Positions 46,901-57,894 of a stretch of 64,000 nt of DNA are shown in pieces. Position 1 is the first letter of the stretch. Each line of letters opens with the position of its first letter. Source of the DNA: Triops longicaudatus (taxonomy: Eukaryota; Arthropoda; Branchiopoda; Notostraca; Triopsidae); contig JAGQDJ010000112.1 of NCBI GenBank assembly GCA_022885665.1, forward strand, positions 480,163 through 544,162, given 5' to 3'. Position numbers and translations under genes: made by a program. The notes beneath the pieces were generated by a model, which did no database searches, was not told where the DNA came from, and worked only from the letters and a program-made list of their open reading frames with translations.

Positions 46901-49900
46901 AGGCAACTACTTAAGCACCTTTACGGTTTCTTCCACACCCATTCCATCCAACCCCAACACTTAATAAGAGAATAGGCCCTGGTAAGACATCCAAACTGGT
47001 TCCAAAAAGCAAGAGAATCTTGTCATAGAATATCGATTTTCGTGCCAAGATCGCTTCTTGTCTTTTTAACGTTAGACTCTTTTGCTTACGCTCCTAACCT
47101 AAAGAAACTGGGCGATCTATTGACACCGTACAGCCCCTTTTCATTAGAAAACACTCAAATCAGAGGAAGCAAGGAAAAAGAATAACGACGCACTGTAGAC
47201 TTGGCGACGGGGTACGATTTTTCCCTTACCACGCAGTGCGCCTGTATTGAACATCTGTCTAGGACAAGCGAACACACTTTACCCTTTACTCGTACAATCC
47301 TTTTTTTAGGATTATCACGAATCTGGAAAAAAAAAACAAGGAAGTAAGGAAAATGATCGCTTAGAATTTGCAGACCTCTCTTTGACACCAACTGTTTGTA
47401 GAATGAGCCACTGCGATATATACCTATTTCGTGTTCCTATGCAAGAGGGCTTGCAAAAAATCCGCCAAATCCCACTTCTCGCACAGGAATTAGGCATTTC
47501 TAATTAGTGAGATGTGCATGCTCACCCAAGAGTGCGGAATAAATTCTTGACAACTGAAAGTAAAAACACAAAAATATCTCAACGTTGCCGGTACACTTTT
47601 GTGGGTCTTATTGTTGCATAAAACAGTCGGCTGGTTTGCTGCCTTTCTTCGTTATACACCGCAAATGTAGAAAGAAAGGAAAACAAAGCAGGCACTAAAG
47701 CTATGAAGATCTCTTTCTCACTATCCCTGGAGAATACACGACTCTTATAACAATGACGGGCGTTATTACAGTTCCATAAACGACGGATCGATGCAAAACT
47801 CGAAAGAGCCAAAACGAGTATGATACGGTACAATGCACCCTAATCTGCAAAAAGCAGGCAACGCAACAGTTTATCGAAGAGTAGGGCCAAAGCCTTGGAG
47901 AAGAAAAGATTTTACGGCAGTGCTGTATCAGAAATCTTGGCACTAGGGACGACCAAATAAGTTTTCTCCATTCACTGACACACGGCTCTTACGACAGGGT
48001 GACGAAGCATAGTAATGCTCGCTGCATGGTCAAGCGGATGTAAGATAATACCATAGGAACATTGAAAGGGTGTCCGGCACACCGGACTCCTAGTTTTCCT
48101 AATTGATTTCTTTTCATTAGCCATTCACGTTACGTATATCACATGTTTGAGCTTGTTGTAGGCCTGAACACTAACTTTCCAAGATCCTTGTCAATTGCCT
48201 CGCAGTAAGTGTCCCTAGTACACTAGCCTTTTACCAATCAAAAGCTCCGTAAATCCAAGCTTCATGACTCTGTAAGATCCGAGAATCTAAGATCATACGT
48301 CCCCTTAGTCGACAAGTCACCAAGGAGTAGCGTACAACGGTTACGAAATGACGGCATCAGATGAACAACGCCGCCCACCACATTTGCTCAATGGCTCCCT
48401 CATGTACCCAGTACTCAATTACATTTCAGAACATGTGAAGGGGTTCCACTTTCCACGCAAACAAAGCGACTTAAGCTACAACCGCTGTACTTGTTAGAAA
48501 GTTTAATAAAGAAATATTGTGGGATGCGCACTCTCGATCACTCAGTCTAACTTGGGCGTCACAAAGACAGTAACAGTAAATCGCGTTGGTCGCTTGAATC
48601 ACTGCAAGTGTAAGACGGAAGGAAGAAGGCAGCACTTAGAAAAGTCATGCACCATTTTGTGGTTGAGAGAGTCTTCAGGAAACGCTTAGTGAGAATAACG
48701 AAGGGTGGAATAGAACCTTCTTTTGGAGGAAATTAAGGGAGCGAAAAATCGATAGAACGAACAATTTTCCCTGAAAACTAGTACATGTTTCCTGGAAAAC
48801 GTTATTATACTAGTTATTATACTGTACCTTTTCTTTTTCGTCTTGTGATGCAGAAGAGTAGGACGCACAATCATCACATACTTTAAGTCCACACTGCGTA
48901 CATAACCGGTGATTAACATCGCCAGCCGAGAGGCTTCGGACGCAAACACGACAAGAAGTTGCGCGGTCAGGTGGTCCAGTTACTTTTCTGGTGGACGTGC
49001 TATAGACAGCAAACAAATATATGAGTAAGGTAGTCCAGCTTTTTAGTATTCTTTACAAACTCATAATTAAGTTTTGTTGGCATATTTTTGAAACAAACCA
49101 TCGGCGAAACACATTCTTCCTCCCTTATTTTTTTTTTTAAAAAAAAAGAAAGCGACTCATGTAAAGAATACACAAGTCTTCTTTTCGGTTCATGTACTAA
49201 ACTCAGAAGATTATCCAAAAGTTCGGGCCACTAAAGAGGAAGGACAAGAAAAGTGCTAAAATGGTCTCCAAGCTGTCGAGAAAGTGCCAGAAAGGCTCGT
49301 GTAAAGTGTTTTTTGTGGAGCTGGGGCGGTTAGTCTTATTAAAGTGCACGGTGAACAAAAAACTGAGACGTGCGTGCTTCCCCTCTGACATCTAAACTAT
49401 GATATATACTAGCACACTTGAAAGGCACACAAGGTCTACCTCGTCGAAAGCATGCAAAGCAACCCTGGACTGGCAACACTTTCACTGATGAGGTTGCACG
49501 GGACTCCAAGAAGCGTTGTCGACTTCGGAGGTTTTGATGGTCAGTATACGTTGAAGCTTTACGATTTTAATGAAGGTACGAAACGTGAATTCAAAATAAA
49601 CCCACTGTCAAAACCTTCTTTGCACTTAACATTTTTATACACGTCTCTACGACGTAAGTCATTTGGTTGCTCCTAACCGAGTTTCTTACTGGTGGTAACA
49701 AATTATGAAAAAATACTTAAAATTAACTGGAATATACGGTAGTCGCTGTACTTAGTCTATGTTCATTCGACTCGTATTTAAGCGGTGAAAATGGATCGCA
49801 TAAAAAGAAACCAGTAGCAATTATTCCTTCAGCTAAAGTCTACCATAAAGTATTTATATACAATTATTTTGCTTTGTACCCATATAAGCTAGTGTGAAGA

Positions 49901-50826
49901 AAATATTTAAGTACAGAGCACAGATATAAGTTATTCTTCACTATTGTCCTTTTCAACCCAGCAGTTATTTCTCAGAAACAGCTGTGAAGCAGAATTACAA
50001 GAAAAAAACACGGGCTATTGTCAACAGTTTCATTTTTCTCTATGGAACTCTTGATAAATTTACAGCGTTCGGTAATTCAGTGACTGAAGTGGACATGTAC
50101 AAGTGACAAAAACACAAAAAATAAACTGCTTAAAGCTGCGTTATAGAAGAATGGTGTACTAACTACTTTTTCAGTTTTCAATGGAGGTTGGCACTACAAG
50201 AAATAACATATCGTGAGAACGGGTTTTCACATATGTAGTGGCAATTACGGTTAGAACTACGTGAGAGGCGGGTCCCATAAAATGGACCGAAAAGGCAGGT
50301 CTGTCTACAAGTTATACTTACGGAATGTTGGACAAGGTGAGCGCTACGGGAGTCTCGGTGCCCTGTTGCTGCAAGTTAGGCAAACTTAGAGGCGCACTAG
50401 GTTTTCCCAATAATCGATGCGACTCGGTCCCTGCGGTTTGATGAATAACTGACAGATCTAATTTGGCGTTGAACGGCCGCGTTGGTGACAGTTTATTGAC
50501 TAAGAACAGATATATAGCACATGTCAAGCCACCGCCTCTTCGTTAGCAAAGAAACATTTTTCTCTTTAGCAAATAAAAGTAAAAAAAAAAAACGTCAAAA
50601 AAAAAACTAACTCATAACAAACGAGCTTACACGTGTTTTACATGACAGCTAGACAGATAAAAGCTTTGCTCGTGGGCAGCTTATCTTGAAGTAAAAGCTT
50701 GCCAAGGTGCCAAACTTTACCTGACTCCTGAGCTTGTTGTAGACCAGACGTCAAAGTTTGCTTCAATTTGGATAATCGAGCTGTCGCTTTCCCGGGGCCT
50801 GGATCCGCCTCATTCGGAGTCACCAT
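33927..50826 (-). CDS. RIM: RIM, Rab3-interacting regulator of synaptic membrane exocytosis
   Basis: Presynaptic active-zone scaffold linking Rab3, Munc13/UNC-13 and calcium channels. Exons on minus: 50721-50826, 50322-50499, 48828-48999, 43918-44626, 43472-43714, 42982-43338, 40644-40863, 40119-40306, 39066-39164, 38459-38583, 37540-37646, 37271-37377, 36828-36892, 36534-36697, 36262-36425, 35876-36040, 35455-35763, 35200-35340, 34347-34454, 33927-34273; 1357 residues. Domains: FYVE-type zinc finger about 111-160 with four CxxC pairs (CRVC, CTQC, CDDC, CSIC); PDZ about 735-835 (RGFGLSVIGG, DRSFEEVQAIMERTSEM); C2A about 893-1056 (GGQLVCTVIKAEDVRSS, PIWYQLV); C2B about 1207-1357 (KGQMEVEVIGARNLPKG, DTFVKLYIHND, KTRIMRQTTSPQFNQ). 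Ser/Arg-rich linkers lie between. All phases close. The zinc finger and C2 domains are more diverged than in insects I remember. The start ATG at 50826 follows an AG, so further 5' exons may exist upstream. Linker exons are probably alternatively spliced, as in other RIM genes (inference). Confidence 0.92.
40864..42981 (-). other. RIM intron with CT-rich tract
   Basis: A 2.1-kb intron (donor TCAA|GTAAGC, acceptor TTTACAG). It contains the GA/CT microsatellite at 40909-40946 just before its 3' end in transcript sense; no coding sequence recognised. Confidence 0.75.
40909..40946. repeat. (GA)n microsatellite inside a RIM intron
   Basis: About 19 uninterrupted GA units on plus, that is (CT)n on the RIM transcript, ending 46 bp upstream of the exon that starts at 40863. 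Confidence 0.97.
44627..48827 (-). other. RIM intron splitting the zinc finger
   Basis: A 4.2-kb intron at phase 0 between ...ASQDEKEK and DTWKCSIC, so the last zinc-binding CxxC is on a separate exon from the first three. I see no nested gene; open frames inside are under 90 codons and AT-rich. Confidence 0.8.
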
Positions 50827-52359
50827 CTGTTCATTAAAGTGCACAACATTAAAGTTGCTGTCACAGAGTTTCCTCGACTTCTCTCTTGCCTTCCTCTTCC
50901 CTCCCTTCATGTTATTCGCGCTTCCTATTGCCAGAAATTCTATATTTCTATGCACGTAAGCCACAACCTTAAGTAACGTCATTAATATACTTAAAAGCTT
51001 GCATAATCCGGTCTCGCCTTTTCACAACCACACCTCCTGTTTTCTCTATTACCTGTGAATGTAACATTTTGGGGCGAGGAAAACGACCAAGCCACAGGTA
51101 CCCTGCTACTGTTCTACGATCAAATTATGTTCACCGCCCATACACATTTCTTCCCCCAAAGGGTCACACCCTTAAATGAGTATGAGATATCTTGATTAGC
51201 TTGGACAAAACAGCCAAAAGAAGCCACCTAACTAGCTGTAATTACTGCTAAATTCGTTTTTTTACCTAATCGCCCCACCAAGAGTAACACATCAAGAAAA
51301 CCTCCGGTACCCGACCTCACGGCTATAAATGAAAATTTCCTGTGATTCCACATTGCAGACTCATGTAGACCGCACCAAGACGGTACGTGCTGTCGTGCGC
51401 CGTATTTTCCATACCATCACTTCACACTCCTACTCCCTCCTCCTCTGCCATTCTTTCTCCAATCCTTTTGCCATCCAATCTACATAATCACGCAGCTTCC
51501 CCCTGCCAGACTCCGGAACCAAAATGGAGCGAAGCATGTTTCCGTTCTTTTCCGTTGCTGACTTCATAAACTGGAAAACCTCAGCACGTCCGTCGCCTTA
51601 TTCGTTAGAACTTCCCCCAGAGGTCCGAACGCAATTTGTATTATACCATAAACTGTTCAATAAAGGACATTTTCCCCCACGATTTTCAGCTGCATTAAGC
51701 GCCAAAAGGAGCAGCAGAGAATGTGAAATGCCTTAGTATCTTGTAGATTTCAGTCATACTTATTATTTTTTTTAGTTTTGTTCTTTAAATTTCTTTCGAA
51801 CGAAGAAAGATGGACTAAAACGGAAGTGAGCTTAACAAATACTAAAATTTTGAAAAGTGTGGTATGTAGTGTAGAACAAGGAAGAAATTAATTCAGTCAT
51901 TTCTGGAAATATTAGAACAAGAAACTTTGATGTGCAACGTGAGAACAGGTACATTTGCGGAAGAAATATTAGTGTAGGCATTCTTCTCCACGGAAGGAAT
52001 ACTCTTTGTAACGTGTAGACTATTATATAGGCAACGTAGTGCCGTGTATGCAAATTGATTATCCAGCGCTAGTGCACGTGTGCAAATAATCTTTTTTTTT
52101 CTTTTTGCAAGAGAGAAACGGTTATTCCAGTTAACATGTAAAGTTCAGGTATACAGTAGCATGGAGACGCCAAAACAAACAAGTGCAAAATATAGCAACG
52201 AAACTACTGAATTTTCCATCAAGACCAACGGTGCAAAAACTAGTTTACGACAATAAGCTATGTCATGCATCTTGGACGAATGTAAGCATTACTTCGCCAA
52301 TCCTGCGCTATCCAATATAAAAGTGTCGGAATAGGCGCTCAAATTGCGAGATAAATCCC

Positions 52360-52386
52360 GGGGGGGGGGGGGGGGNGGGGGGGGGG
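52360..52386 (+). repeat. Poly-G tract with one ambiguous base
   Basis: 27-bp run of G interrupted only by N at 52376. The tract length is likely uncertain in the assembly. Confidence 0.95.
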
Positions 52387-53635
52387 AGAACTAACAAATC
52401 TAAAAAAAGGTCTTTTCTGTTCGCGAAAAAAAAAACAAGCGAGCTTTGCACTTTGCAATTCTTAAGTAGCTTAATAAGTTGTGAAACTTTAAACGAAAGC
52501 CTGCACCACAAGACTTAGTATGATCTCTAAGTTATATGAGCTCTTAATCTCCCTAAAAACAACGCTCCTCTTAACATAAAATGTTTTACAAGTTTTCTCA
52601 CAAAAGGTATTATGCGTAACGCGGCTCTATAAACGCCAGCAACACAATGTCTTCCCCTTTTTCCGTGTTCTGAGTAATATCAACCTTTCCTTTGTTCCTC
52701 TATTGTCTTGACGGAGCAAGCAAGGTTTGTGGTCACACGTATTCACCCCTTGTTGGTAATCAAGATACAAAAGACCCAGCATATCACTGATGAAGCTTCA
52801 GTTCGGACAAAAGCTTCATTTATGAATAGCCCACCCCCTTCTGATAAATACATAACCAAAATGTACTGTACTATGACGTCAAGACTAGCGAAAATAATTT
52901 GCGTACAAGAAACCCGAGAGCGGTCCATAAATGTGTTTTCATTACCTTTTTTACGAAAGAGACAACGTTTGTAGGCAACATGGCTGAAGTGAACCAACCG
53001 ATGAATTTCCGCTTGCTCGGCGTAATTTTACCCAAAAGCCGAAGTTGAAAGAGCAAGGCTTAACTAGGCATTTCCCTTTTTCCAGCTCCTTGCGCTGCAG
53101 TCCGCGAGCTCTTGTTTCGTTTACAATCACACGCACACACGCGTACACACAAAGGCTGATGTCGCCCTCGGAATGTCAATGCAGCGGGTTAAGCCTGCCA
53201 AGAAACAACAGATCATGTAGAACACACATCAAACGGGCTTTCCGATCGCAACGAGGCGAGCTCTGCGAACGAAAAACTGGTCGTGTAGGAAACGTTGGCC
53301 GGACGTGTAAGAAAGTCAAAGTTTGCTATACCATTTATAGGGTTCAACTTAAGACGTATTACAAACCTTTAAAGTTACCATAAATATCACAAACTATTCA
53401 TAAAAGAAATAAAAAACTACATTACAGAAAAAATCATCTAATTTCCCCACTATGTTCTAGAAACAGACTATTTTTGCAATACAAGGCTTTCTATGAGCAC
53501 TTAGTTTTTTCTACATATTTTCTAGGTAAAGGATGATAATACGAAAATAACTTAAAATCTTAATTTCCCATTCTCACATAACTTTACGTTAGCCACAGAA
53601 CGCCAAGAACGATGCTAGGATACGAGTTTGACGTA

Positions 53636-53657
53636 CGAAATGACATACGTCATTTCG
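53636..53657. repeat. Perfect short inverted repeat
   Basis: CGAAATGAC and GTCATTTCG flank a 4-nt loop (ATAC). It is a small palindrome in non-coding DNA; the TGACATACGTCA core also resembles a spaced CRE half-site pair. Confidence 0.8.
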
Positions 53658-56600
53658 AGAGCCCTTATCTAAAGAAATGGTGGGAGGAACATCCGTAATC
53701 TGGGACCAACAGGGCGACGATCGATTTGTAAAGAATATTTGCAACCGGTCAATATTTTTGTAAATATGTTAAGCCCCCTCACTTACTTTGAGTCTGGCAT
53801 TAACTTTCGCTTAATAATACTTCAGAAGACAGCAATACATCGTGGCAGCTGTGACGTCAGTTGTCTTTATAACAAACGTAAACAAAAAAGCAAAAAATAA
53901 TTTCGTTTGACTTCATTTTCGTTTCTTTCCCCTAGTAGAGAACAATTCTTTGAATTACTGAGACCTTTTCTTCACCTAGATTTCATACTTCTAATCTTTA
54001 ATTCACTTGTTTACGAAATGTAAAATTACAAAACTGCTAATTTTAGTCGCCCCTAAAATCTTTTATAAACCCTCAAATACGCACACTTTCACACTTTTAC
54101 TCTGTAGTAAACAGCACAAGAGATAATTAATTTTAAATGTCCATTAAGTACAAAATCTGAATCAGGTTTAGTAGGAAGTTTACACAATAACAAAAGAGTG
54201 ACTTCTGAAGCAGAAACGGTTTCCAATATAGAATCGCGAAGTGTTCGTAAGCGTCTCAGATCAACAGGTTTCAAAACTCCCACGCTCCGCCCCCATCCAT
54301 TTGGGAAGACTTTTAACGACTATTATCTCAGGACCGGGATCGATGTGTCCCAAGGTAAAGCACTCCATTGAAGGGACACCCGCAACTACCCAAGAGAACA
54401 TGGTCAATAATAAACCCTAAATACGTTTGCAACAAAACACGCTTTAAATGCCCACAGATTGACCAGCAGCGATGTACGAGCACCTTTTATTTCATTTGAA
54501 TATCTCTTGGCAACCGTTGATGTTAAACGCCAGTAAAAGGGCAGTGCAAAGCTGAACGAAGGGAATGAAAAATAAAAAGAAAAAAAATTCGATATAGTAA
54601 AAATTCACTTAAAAAGCGCAATGTTTTAAAGAACTGAACATGTTACGCTTTTCACAATAACGCACTGCAAGATTTTTTCAGTAGCTAAACAAAAATAAAA
54701 CCATCGACTTTCTAGTTAAGTTTGGTCGTGGCGACTTCAAAAGTTAGTATTTCTAAGTTTTTCAAGTATTTCTAAGTATTTCAAACTAACACTAAAAGCC
54801 TCAAATTTACGAGACTAATTGCTTTTAGGGAATTAACATCTATTTATTATGCGAAGGAAGCTCGAAAATTATCGCGGTGCTCCAATAAGCAACGATCAAT
54901 TACACAGTATTAATGTGAAATACTCTCATCGTTCTTCGGACGGTACTACATGATAGAGGATCTTTTTTTCTTTATTAAAATGTAGCGTGTATTTTAATTG
55001 GCTTACAAGCACGGTGTATTTGCTAAAAAATATTACGACATGAAAATTTTCACTAAACGTACGCCATAAATCTTTCGACGAATCAGCTTCAATATTGGCG
55101 TTGTTTCCTTATCATGTCTTTCCTTTCTTACCAGGTATTCTTAGGAAACGGCCTTTGATATTTTCCAGGAGAAAAGCGCTTTCTTTAGACTTCCCTCCCA
55201 TGTTGTTTTTTACATTAGTACCGATTTATCTTTGCAAATGGCCATAAAAGTTGCTGGATCGTTGCACTGGTTTACAGTGATAATCTTTCACGAATACTAA
55301 CAGCAGAAATAACACATTCACTAAGAGCCCAACTGGCACGCATGTGTAATTTCCAGCTAAAGCATGGTCAATTAAGTTAATTTAAGAATTGAAGTGAATG
55401 TGGTGACATACTGTCAATCGAGTTCTTGTTTCTTGCCCTTGCGGGGCGTTCACTTGAATCGTCCCTTTAATCAAATGCAAAATAAACTTATTGGTGGAAT
55501 GTAAGATAACATTCCTTTGAATCAAATGAAGTCTAACTTTGTAAATGCATGTATTACGTCAGTTGTTCAGTACTAATAAGAAAAGAGCTTGTATGTCTTC
55601 CACAAAAATAAACAAAGGAGTTTTTTAATGATATTACGGCCAGTCTCCGATGCTTTCACGTTGACGAGTTTCGGGTTAAGTTAGCTCTAAAAACAAACGT
55701 GATGAGTTTCTATTGGCGCTAGAAATAGATTGCCGTGAAATTAGATAACCACAAAACGGTGCGAGTTTCGCGCTCCAATCACCCCTGGGCACTTAGCAGT
55801 TAACGTTTTTATGTGTAATATGTACTACTAAACCCCTTTCGTAAAAATTTCCTCTGAGTTTTAAAATGTTCACTAAAACGAACACTTGACTTCTATGAAT
55901 TTCCAGGAAATACTGTTTTGTGGTAACAAAAATTTTATGAAATTGAGGTCCCACTTCGCAAAGTAAGACGAAGCACCGTCGTACACGATATCGCGTTTCA
56001 AACAATTGCCCTAAGTTCTTTCTATTTTACATGCTAAGTTAACCCATGATGGATGGTAGATCCTTGACTCGAGTACTTAACCTCGTGAGCAATTCTATTA
56101 GTTTTTACGGAGCTTGCCTTAATGAATATACTGGTTGCTATTATAAAACATTCAGGAAGCTCACTCGGAAGTTGTCAAGATGAATTATGAAACTGGCAGA
56201 AGGTGGTAATATCGAAGGTCACCAATGTGTGGATTTATAAACATGAAGCGATAGTGATGAGGGTTAATGGTCCTTGACACAAATTTTATCTGTCTCGTGT
56301 CGAAGCCATGTAACTTATGAGTTACGTTAGGGAGAGTATCACCTGTTTTTGTCGGGGAATGCAATTTTTCTTCGTTCCTGGCAAAAGACAAACTATGGGA
56401 AACCGAAGTATTTTGCTTCTTCACTTGCAATGTCGCAGTGGGTGTAAAACTGGCAGGAACTGTTATTTATTTGCTGATGAATAATCACTCTCACACGAAA
56501 GCTCGTTGCAGCTCATTAATCACACAAATAATGAGCTAGAAACGATTCCACAGAAAAGGTTACAAATCGGAGGCACATGAAATCTTGGATCCGTTTCCGT

Positions 56601-57067
56601 GCATCTCTCCGCAAAAGGAGCTTTTAAGTTTTCACTTGCGAGGGGAATTGAAATTATGAAAAAATAATGATGGACCGTCACGCAAATAAGAAAAACGAGA
56701 GTACAATGGTTTGAGTGTTGTCTGAAGCTGGTTTTGGGCCGAAGTAAACTACAGACGTACATTATCGTGCGTCTAGATTGTATAGTGGCAAGATTAAGCG
56801 CATGTGTGAACAGCCAACGCGGACGCAGTCGCCCATTCTTTAGCTGAAAATTACCGAAGAAATTTAAAAGCAAGGTCGTGAAATTTTCGGGATACAGCTC
56901 AAGAGGAATATGCGTTCTCTTTTTGTATTTTGTTACAGTTTTACATTTCACTATAATGATAAACTGGAAAATTTGATCGAACTGAATCACGACAAGGACA
57001 ATAAATCAAGCAAAACAAGTCTGGAGTTTTGTTGAGAAATCTGACTTAACAGTTGGTGTATTTAATT

Positions 57068-57451
57068 TCAGAAAACATCTGGCCTTACATGAACCTCTTC
57101 TGCTAACCTTTGCTCCACTAAAGGTAGAATTACTGGGTCACCGGGAATGTTGAGGCTGGCGAAGACTTGTTTCTTCAGACGTTTTCCTAATCGCAAAGCC
57201 ATGGTAGTGGAAGTTTCATCTGACGCTACTGGATCTCCTAGAAGTTTCATGCTCAACGGTTGCTTTTCAAAGGGAACGCTCATCGCAACCGAGAGATCTT
57301 TGAAGACCGGTTCGTCCGCCGTACCAATCCAAATAACCAAACTGCCTTCAAGTTGGTACACTTGAAAAACTATGTCCATGTTCATAATCTGGCTGCTGAA
57401 GCTGTGAATTTTCAATGACCCGGGCAAATACTCCAACGATGTTGCACTCAT
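57068..57451 (-). CDS. PSMG4: Proteasome assembly chaperone 4
   Basis: Small chaperone that pairs with PSMG3 to help build the 20S proteasome alpha ring. Intronless, 127 residues from the ATG at 57451; animal homologues are about 123. Family features in order: LKIHSFSSQIMNMDIVFQVY, LEGSLVIWIGTADE, DLSVAMSV, LLGDPVASDETSTTMALRLG (matching the LLGD..D..S..LA.RL block), KKQVFASLNIPGD, LPLVEQRLAEEV. An in-frame ATG also occurs at 57526; the internal start is chosen because the upstream 25 residues are not like the family and the context AAAAATGA is acceptable. It is divergent from THOC1 with 443 bp between start codons, suggesting a shared bidirectional promoter. Confidence 0.87.
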   Translation of the reverse strand: MSATSLEYLPGSLKIHSFSSQIMNMDIVFQVYQLEGSLVIWIGTADEPVFKDLSVAMSVPFEKQPLSMKLLGDPVASDETSTTMALRLGKRLKKQVFASLNIPGDPVILPLVEQRLAEEVHVRPDVF

Positions 57452-57894
57452 TTTTACAGCTACAAAATTCGTAAGTGACGAAAAGCGCCGGTCAAATTGT
57501 AAACATGACTGAGAACGCGGTTTCACGGCACAGCAAACCGAGAAGAAGAGGAAAAAGAGTTTACTAAATGGGAGTTTCTTCTACGCGACCGCCACCTAGT
57601 GAAGATGGTATACATAATACAATGGGCTGGCCTTCCGTTTTGTAAGAAGTCTTTAATTTGTATGTAAAAAACACTTTTATGTGCCATAATTAATTTTGTT
57701 TCACTTTATGACAATATCGGTGATTAAATTTTTCAGTATTTCAGCAACGCATTGGATTTGAAAAGATTGGACTTGATTGGATTGAAAAGACACTACTACC
57801 ATCTATGGATTCTGTGATTGAATAAGACCTCCGTTTCAACAGGACCGCTGAATCGTTCATGTTGTTGTTTGGCCCGTTTAATTTCTGAACAAAC
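57452..57894. promoter_or_regulatory. Putative bidirectional promoter, PSMG4/THOC1
   Basis: The 443-bp gap between the divergent start codons of two housekeeping genes. It must contain both 5' UTRs and transcription starts. No TATA box is obvious. The assignment follows from the gene arrangement. Confidence 0.55.

Larger units (their letters stand above)
50827..57067. other. RIM 5' flank or upstream introns
   Basis: About 6.2 kb without a supportable coding gene. It may hold RIM promoter and untranslated or alternative 5' exons on minus. Contents seen: the G-tract at 52360-52386, an inverted repeat at 53636-53657 and a small tandem AGTATTTCTA motif near 54745-54785. Short open frames here match nothing I know. 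Confidence 0.5.
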
